A DNA stretch of 64,000 nucleotides from assembly GCA_910586255.1 (NCBI GenBank), contig CAJUHR010000013.1, forward strand, positions 1 to 64,000, written 5' to 3'. Shown here piece by piece: positions 58,770 to 64,000 of this stretch. Made by a program: the position numbers and the translations under genes. The notes beneath the pieces are model-generated. The model was not told the origin of the DNA. It saw nothing but the letters and a program-made list of their open reading frames with translations, and searched no databases. Origin of the DNA: an uncultured Lachnospiraceae bacterium. Lineage in GTDB: Bacteria; Bacillota; Clostridia; Lachnospirales; Lachnospiraceae. Numbering within the stretch: position 1 is the first letter of the stretch; each line of letters opens with the position of its first letter.

Positions 58770-59588
58770 CTAGTATTCCTCAATGGCTATCTTTTTGGTC
58801 TCCTTCACCTGCCCGGGAAGAATCGCTGTGGCAAAGCTAGTAAATTTCTCTGCCAGATCACTGACAAAAAACTGGTACTTTTCTTCTTCCAAAAGGCAGG
58901 CTCCCTGTCGGGAAAGATTCTTTTGCTCCAGCAGCTTTTTAAGCTCCAGGGCCGTCTCGTATGCCGGATTCACCAGGGTTACCTCCTCCCCCATCAGACG
59001 GCGAAGGGTGGAGCGCAGCAGAGGATAATGGGTACACCCTAGCACCAGGGTATCAATGTATTTCCCCTTGAGCTCGCTTAAATAGCGGGAAGCAATCTCA
59101 TCCGTGACCGAATCATGTAAAAGCCCCTCCTCCACCAGCGGCACAAACAGCGGACAGGACTTGCCGTACACCTTTATATCCGGCCGCATTCCTCTCATTA
59201 CCTCCGTATAGATGCCGCTGCCTATAGTCCCTTCCGTGCCGATCACCCCGATCTTTCCGTTTCGGGTGGCGCAGACCGCCGTCCTGGCCCCGGCATTGAT
59301 CACACCGATCACCGGGATATCCGCCTCCGCCTGCACGGTCTCCAAAGCATAGGAGCTGGCCGTATTGCAGGCGATCACAATCGCCTTCACATCCCGGGTG
59401 CGCAGAAAACGAATAATCTGCCGGGAGTAACGGATCACCGTGTCTCTGGATTTGCTCCCATAGGGAAGCCTGGCCGTGTCGCCGAAATAAATGATTCTTT
59501 CCCCGGGAAGCTGGCGCATGATCTCCCTGGCAACCGTAAGCCCGCCAACCCCCGAATCAAACACCCCCACCGGTGCGTTTTTATCCAT
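58770..59588 (-). CDS. murI: Glutamate racemase
   Basis: A 272-residue racemase supplying D-glutamate for peptidoglycan. Landmarks: GVFDSGVGGLTVAREI, DTARLPYGSKS, the first catalytic Cys in VIACNTASSYAL, and the second in LVLGCTHYPLLR. Full length. GGGAAAGGATAAGCG precedes the ATG. It lies 24 bp after the ddl stop codon in the same direction, so the two wall-precursor enzymes are co-expressed. Confidence 0.96.
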   Translation of the reverse strand: MDKNAPVGVFDSGVGGLTVAREIMRQLPGERIIYFGDTARLPYGSKSRDTVIRYSRQIIRFLRTRDVKAIVIACNTASSYALETVQAEADIPVIGVINAGARTAVCATRNGKIGVIGTEGTIGSGIYTEVMRGMRPDIKVYGKSCPLFVPLVEEGLLHDSVTDEIASRYLSELKGKYIDTLVLGCTHYPLLRSTLRRLMGEEVTLVNPAYETALELKKLLEQKNLSRQGACLLEEEKYQFFVSDLAEKFTSFATAILPGQVKETKKIAIEEY

Positions 59589-59612
59589 TGCGCTTATCCT
59601 TTCCCGTATCTT

Positions 59613-60680
59613 CTACCGCGATTTTCTCTCAAATGCCAATGTAATAAGCCTGTCAATCAGGATTCTCTTTGAGAGTCCCCGGGCCTCCCACAGCATCGGA
59701 TACATGCTGATAGCGGTAAAACCGGGCATGGTGTTGATCTCATTAAAAACGATTTCCCCGTCCTCCTTCACAAAGAAATCCACCCGAGCCAAGCCGTAGC
59801 CATCCACTGCATTAAATATCTGCTCGGCCGCTTTTCTCACTCTCTCGGCCGAATCCCCCGGCAGCTCGGGATCAATCACCGTGCAGGATTCTTCATTAAA
59901 ATATTTGGCGTCAAAATCGTAAAAATCTGCTGCTGCCAGAATCTCCCCCACACCGGAGGACAGCACCGGCTTATCTCCGCCGCCCAGGACCGCGCACTCG
60001 ATCTCATGGCCCGAAATGGCCTCCTCCACCAGAATCTTGGTGTCGTGTCCTGACGCCTCCTTAAGCCCCTCCAGCAATTGCTGACGGTTCTCTGCCTTTG
60101 TGATTCCCCGGGAGGAGCCGGCATTGGCAGGCTTGACAAACACCGGGTAGGGAAGGCTCTGCTCAATCTGGCTGACAATAGCATCCGGATCCTTTTTGAG
60201 TCTCCACGCCAAAACCGGCACATAGGCAGCTTGGCGGATTTTAAGAGTGCTGACAATCAGCTTTGTGTACAGCTTATCCATGGAGACAGCTGAGGACAAA
60301 ACGCCACATCCCACATAAGGAATCCGCGCCATCTCAAAAAGTCCCTGGACGGTTCCGTCCTCCCCGTAGGGACCGTGGAGAATAGGAAAGGCCACATCAA
60401 TGGGTATCCGGCGGCTCTCCCCGTTTTCCGTTAAGATTACACATTTCTCAGTGGCATCCGGTGAGATGACGGCCTCGACCCGGCTTTCCCGCCAGGCTCC
60501 GGATCGAATATCCTCAACAGAATCCGCCCGCAGCCAGCGGCCTGCCTCCGTGATGCCGATAAGCAGAATATCGTAGCGCAGGGTATCTATCTGATCAATC
60601 ACATTGGCAGCAGACATGCAGGAAACAATGTGCTCAGATGACTGACCGCCAAACAGAACTGCAATGGTTTTTTTTGACAT
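59613..60680 (-). CDS. ddl: D-alanine--D-alanine ligase
   Basis: A 355-residue ATP-grasp enzyme that makes the D-Ala-D-Ala end of the wall precursor. Blocks: IAVLFGGQSSEHIVSCMSA, VAFPILHGPYGEDGTVQGL, MDKLYTK, PVFVKPANAGSSRGITKAENR, EEAISGHEIECAVLG and the metal-binding DFFVKEDGEIVFNEINTMPGFT. The ligand loop around KYFNEESCTVIDPELPG has no sign of D-Lac (VanA) type changes, but this was not compared in full. AGGAGGATTTTATAC precedes the ATG at 60680; an ATG 12 codons earlier is not family-like. Confidence 0.95.
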   Translation of the reverse strand: MSKKTIAVLFGGQSSEHIVSCMSAANVIDQIDTLRYDILLIGITEAGRWLRADSVEDIRSGAWRESRVEAVISPDATEKCVILTENGESRRIPIDVAFPILHGPYGEDGTVQGLFEMARIPYVGCGVLSSAVSMDKLYTKLIVSTLKIRQAAYVPVLAWRLKKDPDAIVSQIEQSLPYPVFVKPANAGSSRGITKAENRQQLLEGLKEASGHDTKILVEEAISGHEIECAVLGGGDKPVLSSGVGEILAAADFYDFDAKYFNEESCTVIDPELPGDSAERVRKAAEQIFNAVDGYGLARVDFFVKEDGEIVFNEINTMPGFTAISMYPMLWEARGLSKRILIDRLITLAFERKSR

Positions 60681-60871
60681 GTATAAAATCCTCCTGAAGG
60701 TTTTTGGAAAACTCAATTGTTACGTTTAATTATACCATATCTGTCAATACTTGAAAGTGGAACCAGAAAAGTGTATTTTTTCAAATTAAAACATAAGCGG
60801 CAGTTTAAGGGATGTCTGATCCGTCATCCGCTCCAAAAACCGCCTCAAACATAAATCAGGAGGACAATATA

Positions 60872-61606
60872 ATGAAACCTGTCTGCACAAACCACAAAAT
60901 CCACAACTTCTCCCCATCCGGGCTTTCCCGCAAAAAAAATGTCCCGCAGGGATATTACATGCCATGTTTTGAGCACGGCTCTGTCCGGAAGTGTTTTTTG
61001 CTTTCACTGACCTGCTTTCTCCTGGCGATTCTCCTTTCCCAGGGATGGGCTCAAAGTCAGAAGGAGGCCCTTGCAGGGCGGCTGGCGCCTTCTGTTTTGC
61101 GGTTTCATGTTCTGGCAGAAAGCGACAGCCGGGAAGATCAGCAGGTAAAGCTGGAGGTGCGAAGCCTGCTTCTGGATTACCTAAAAAAACACCTGCCAGA
61201 CCAGGCCGATAAGGCAGACACCATTGCCTGCCTCAAAAAAAACCGCGCCGAAATCGAGCAGCTAACAGATTATTATCTGCAAAAACAGGGCTTTGACTAC
61301 CATGCCAGCCTGCAGCTTGCCAATGATTATTTCCCAACCCGTGTTTACGGCCGCCTTGTATTCCCCTGCGGCTACTATGACGCGGCCCGCATTACATTGG
61401 GCAAGGGGAAGGGACATAATTGGTGGTGTGTCCTTTACCCCCAATTCTGTTTCATTGACAGCGCCTGCGTAGCCACACCAGAGGAAAGCCTCCAAAGGCT
61501 AAAGGAAGCAGTAGGAGAAGAGGACTGGCTTGCTCTGCAAAACGAGCGCCCAAAGCTCCAAATACGCTTTCTCCTATTCTCCCGCCACAGCTCAGATACC
61601 CCCTAA
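60872..61606 (+). CDS. spoIIR: Stage II sporulation protein R
   Basis: A 244-residue exported signalling protein. In spore formers the forespore secretes SpoIIR, which turns on the SpoIIGA protease and so sigma-E in the mother cell. A cytoplasmic head of ~35 residues precedes a membrane/secretion helix (CFLLSLTCFLLAILLSQGWA). Family blocks: LRFHVLAESDSREDQQVKLEVRS, FPTRVYGRLVFPCGYYDAARITLG and GHNWWCVLYPQFCFID. AGGAGGACAATATA precedes the ATG at 60872. Its presence marks the organism as a likely spore former. The N-terminal head is longer than in Bacillus subtilis. Confidence 0.93.
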   Translation: MKPVCTNHKIHNFSPSGLSRKKNVPQGYYMPCFEHGSVRKCFLLSLTCFLLAILLSQGWAQSQKEALAGRLAPSVLRFHVLAESDSREDQQVKLEVRSLLLDYLKKHLPDQADKADTIACLKKNRAEIEQLTDYYLQKQGFDYHASLQLANDYFPTRVYGRLVFPCGYYDAARITLGKGKGHNWWCVLYPQFCFIDSACVATPEESLQRLKEAVGEEDWLALQNERPKLQIRFLLFSRHSSDTP

Positions 61607-61664
61607 AACTCAGAAACTCCCAAAAAAGCCAGGCTCCCGCCTGACCTTTTTGATTCCATCCCCC

Positions 61665-62951
61665 TCAATCACTCACCGCCGCAAACCCCAGCACGCCCCA
61701 GTCATAATTCTCCATTGCCTGCAAAAGGCTCAAATTAGCCGACTCCTTTTCCCCCTTCTTTTGATAGAAGGAAATCTGCGTCCCAACATACTGGACCTGG
61801 GACATAAGCCCCAGCTGATACTGCCGCTCCGATGCGGCCCGATTAAGCTCTGCAGCCTCAAGCCCGGTCTTAGCCGCCTCATAAGCCGCCTTCTTGTCCT
61901 GAACATCCTGATATAACCGTTGCATTTCAATCGTCAGCTTCTCATCGCCCTCCTCGATCATCCGGCTTCGGGCCGCGGTCTGATCATTGGTATTGCCCTT
62001 GGCGGAAGTGCGCTGGGCAATCAGTGTCTGATTATTGCCGATCGCCTTTACCGTATCCTTTTCCAGATCCATTCCGTCCAGCCGGCTTAGGTCAAACTCC
62101 GGAATAGGACAGATCTCCGGATCCAAATCCGGGTCATAGCCCAACAGCATACACAAGGTTCGTCTCACACTCTCCTGCTGGTCTCTCAAGGCGGCCAGCT
62201 GAGCACGAGCTCCCAAAAGGCTGCTGTTTATGCTGGCAAGATTATTGTCCGTGGCCATACCCAGGGCGGCCTGCCTTGCCGCCATCTCCGCCTGCTGCTC
62301 GTACAGCTGTACCATAGTTTCCAGAGTGGCAATATTCTGCCGAATGGTCTCATAACCGATCATGGCGCTCTGGGTCCCTGCCACCACCTGCCGCTCCGCC
62401 CGCCTTAAGGCGCTGGTGGCCTGACGGTTTGTTTCCCACTCGTTGACTGTGTCCCGTATTCCCTGGACAACCCCCAGATAGGTCTTATCCAGCTGACGGC
62501 CGGTAGCCACCAGCATGGGACTTCCCATCAGCTTTCCGGCAGAAACATACCCGTCCGCCATCTGCTTCACCGTCCTATACTGGCTTTCCAGCTCCGTGAC
62601 CATACCAGCAAAGTCCTCCCGGCTGTCCATATAGGTGTCCCACGCTTTAGAGATATCCGGATTATACGCGTGAACCAGATCCGGAATCTCATCGTACTCA
62701 ATCCTGTTATCCTGCAGTCCCGCCAAAGTCTCGGCGCTATACTCCTCCGGCTCCGGCACTGCCCCGGGCCCTGTCGGGGCCGCCTGCGCCGGGATGACCG
62801 GTACTGCCAGCAAAACCGCTGTCAGAATCACGGCTGCCGCCGGCTTTCCGACTGCTTCTGCCCTAACCAGCTTCCCGGCCACAATTGTTGCCGCCGGGCT
62901 TTTTCTCTCCCGTCCGACTGCTCTTTTGCCTCTGTCCTGCATTTTTCTCAT
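61665..62951 (-). CDS. TolC-family (outer-membrane-efflux-like) exported protein, copy 2
   Basis: A 428-residue exported coiled-coil protein. Residues 1-58 hold an unusually long basic head and a hydrophobic signal segment (AAAVILTAVLLAVPVIPAQA-AP). The rest is mostly helical with heptad patterning and two structural repeats, as in TolC: QYRTVKQMADGYVSAGKLMG and QRLYQDVQDKKAAYEAAKTGLEAAELNRAASERQYQLG (region). QLGLMSQVQYVGTQISFYQKK matches the family's Q-x-G-L-x-S block. In Gram-positives these proteins cannot act as an outer-membrane pore and their role is unsettled. AAAGGAGACAGG precedes the ATG, 27 bp after the stop of a second TolC-type gene. Confidence 0.8.
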   Translation of the reverse strand: MRKMQDRGKRAVGRERKSPAATIVAGKLVRAEAVGKPAAAVILTAVLLAVPVIPAQAAPTGPGAVPEPEEYSAETLAGLQDNRIEYDEIPDLVHAYNPDISKAWDTYMDSREDFAGMVTELESQYRTVKQMADGYVSAGKLMGSPMLVATGRQLDKTYLGVVQGIRDTVNEWETNRQATSALRRAERQVVAGTQSAMIGYETIRQNIATLETMVQLYEQQAEMAARQAALGMATDNNLASINSSLLGARAQLAALRDQQESVRRTLCMLLGYDPDLDPEICPIPEFDLSRLDGMDLEKDTVKAIGNNQTLIAQRTSAKGNTNDQTAARSRMIEEGDEKLTIEMQRLYQDVQDKKAAYEAAKTGLEAAELNRAASERQYQLGLMSQVQYVGTQISFYQKKGEKESANLSLLQAMENYDWGVLGFAAVSD

Positions 62952-62978
62952 CCTGTCTCCTTTCGGATGTCTGACTAA

Positions 62979-64000
62979 TTAGGAAGTGCCTGCAAGCCCG
63001 TTTACCGCCCAGTCATAGGTCTCCATCGCCTGAAACAGATTCATATCGGCAATTTTTACCGCAAGCTGCTTGTTTTGCACCGCGTACTGCTGGCTCTCCA
63101 ACTGAGTCCGGCTGGCATTTCCCTGGCCAAAATTCACCTCCAGAGAGCGAAGATTTCTCAGCTCCACATCCAGCTCTGCCACAGCCTGGTCATAGGCCAG
63201 CTTTGCGGTCAGCACATTCTGGTAATTGGTCACCAGAGAGGACCCGATTTTCTGCTCATTGTCAGCAATGGTCTTTTCCAGGCTGTCAATCACATTCTGA
63301 CTGGCTGCATTGGCAAGCTTTTTTAAATTGACCTTTCGGGTATAATTGTTTTCAATGGCCAAAGCCTTGTCTGCCTGAGGATTCATCCCCACAATTCTGG
63401 CCGGATCCGCTGCCGGAATCTGCCGGATCTCCGGATGGGCATCAAACCTCCACCCCAGCATAACCAAAAGCTTCTGGCGCACATTTTCCACCCCTGACCG
63501 GGCAGACTCCACATTCCGCTCTGCCGTCATCAAAGCCTCCTGGGCACTCAGCACCTCCGCCTGGGTGGCGAGACCGTTGGCCTGCCTGGTATGAGTGCTG
63601 GCTATGGCACTTTGAGCCTGTAAAAGAGCCACCTCCCCCTGCTCAAGCTGCAGCTGTCCCTTGGCATAGGCTATCATATTGCTCTGGGCAACCGTCACCA
63701 GGGTTTTCTCCGCCTGCTTGTAATTCAGATAGATAATCTCACTGTCGTCCAGATTGTCGTCTGCCTGCTGCAGCATGTTCTTTGCCTGAATCTCAGCCAT
63801 CAGAACCGAATTGACCACCATCCCGTACATAGGATCGTCCGGATCCGGATAGTCCACGCTGGCGTAAATCTCATTGGCCATGTCCCGGTACTTGGCTGAC
63901 ACATCATCCTTGGTCTCCCCGTATTTCTTTTTAAATTCGTTCAAATCCAGCTGATTTGTCTGAACCGTGGCATTGTATTCTGCAATCAGGTCCTCAATCT
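62979..64000 (-). CDS. TolC-family exported protein, copy 1 (5' end beyond window)
   Basis: At least 340 residues, open to the window edge; the true start is not visible, since codons upstream (EDLIAEYNATVQTNQLDLNEF) continue the family pattern and align with the second gene's LVHAYNPDISK region. Helical throughout, with MLQQADDNLDDSEIIYLNYKQAEKTLV, QANGLATQAEVLSAQEALMTAERNVESARSG and a C-terminal FGQGNASRTQLESQQYAVQNKQLAVKIADMNLFQAMETYDWAVNGLAG, all TolC landmarks given as regions. The C-terminal QAMETYDWAVNGLA also ends copy 2 (QAMENYDWGVLGFAA). Same operon as copy 2. Confidence 0.8.
   Translation of the reverse strand, partial: IEDLIAEYNATVQTNQLDLNEFKKKYGETKDDVSAKYRDMANEIYASVDYPDPDDPMYGMVVNSVLMAEIQAKNMLQQADDNLDDSEIIYLNYKQAEKTLVTVAQSNMIAYAKGQLQLEQGEVALLQAQSAIASTHTRQANGLATQAEVLSAQEALMTAERNVESARSGVENVRQKLLVMLGWRFDAHPEIRQIPAADPARIVGMNPQADKALAIENNYTRKVNLKKLANAASQNVIDSLEKTIADNEQKIGSSLVTNYQNVLTAKLAYDQAVAELDVELRNLRSLEVNFGQGNASRTQLESQQYAVQNKQLAVKIADMNLFQAMETYDWAVNGLAGTS

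Overview
The window looks like the chromosome of a spore-forming, anaerobic clostridial bacterium of the Lachnospiraceae type (Clostridium clostridioforme/Enterocloster-like). This is inferred from gene content: spoIIR, a PPi-type phosphofructokinase, an MscL with a zinc-ribbon tail, YitT, DUF1934, tripartite tricarboxylate transporters, cytoplasmic sulfatases, choline-binding-type wall repeats and strong AGGAGG ribosome binding sites. No tRNA, rRNA, CRISPR array, transposase or phage gene was seen.

Positions 1-8.7 kb hold a secreted wall-repeat protein, an rRNA-type methyltransferase, an AEC transporter, MscL, a decapitated LysR regulator, a tandem pair of small HTH genes (one decayed), an orphan SsuB/SsuC-type ABC pair and a YitT protein. 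Positions 8.9-12.5 kb hold an ECF sigma factor, a GTGA-overlapped anti-sigma-like protein and a VWA lipoprotein, followed by an sdpR-sdpI pair and PPi-phosphofructokinase.

Positions 15.2-23.4 kb are a hexuronate catabolic region: two PfkB sugar kinases (one KdgK), KDPG aldolase, an IclR regulator, altronate dehydratase, and divergently a LacI regulator with uronate isomerase. Identical 14-bp palindromes sit just after the -10 box of both divergent promoters. Together these cover uronate to tagaturonate/fructuronate, altronate to KDG, KDPG, then pyruvate and glyceraldehyde-3-phosphate; the reductase step is not in the window.

Positions 23.5-26.9 kb carry an L,D-transpeptidase and an amidase. 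Positions 26.9-38.3 kb are the most distinctive part: a LacI regulator followed by a probable single transcription unit encoding TctC, TctB, a sulfatase, a phosphomannose-isomerase-like enzyme, TctA, a DUF3604/PHP-like protein and two more sulfatases. The sulfatases lack signal peptides, so the design suggests import of an intact small sulfated acid through the TctABC carrier and desulfation in the cytoplasm. Two 16-bp LacI-type operators flank a near-consensus promoter upstream of tctC.

Positions 38.5-43.3 kb hold a CitMHS citrate transporter, a hybrid histidine kinase whose receiver domain has lost its phospho-acceptor Asp, and a divergent OmpR-type regulator. Then come trpS, a Ca2+-type P-ATPase behind a structured leader, an ArsC/Spx-like protein, an unrecognised membrane protein, an HD hydrolase, rpoC and rpoB (without the usual ribosomal protein neighbours), a small membrane protein, DUF1934, murI, ddl, spoIIR and two tandem TolC-family genes, the second cut by the window edge.

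Two families of short palindromic repeats are scattered through the intergenic DNA; one sits repeatedly just after the stop codons of minus-strand genes.
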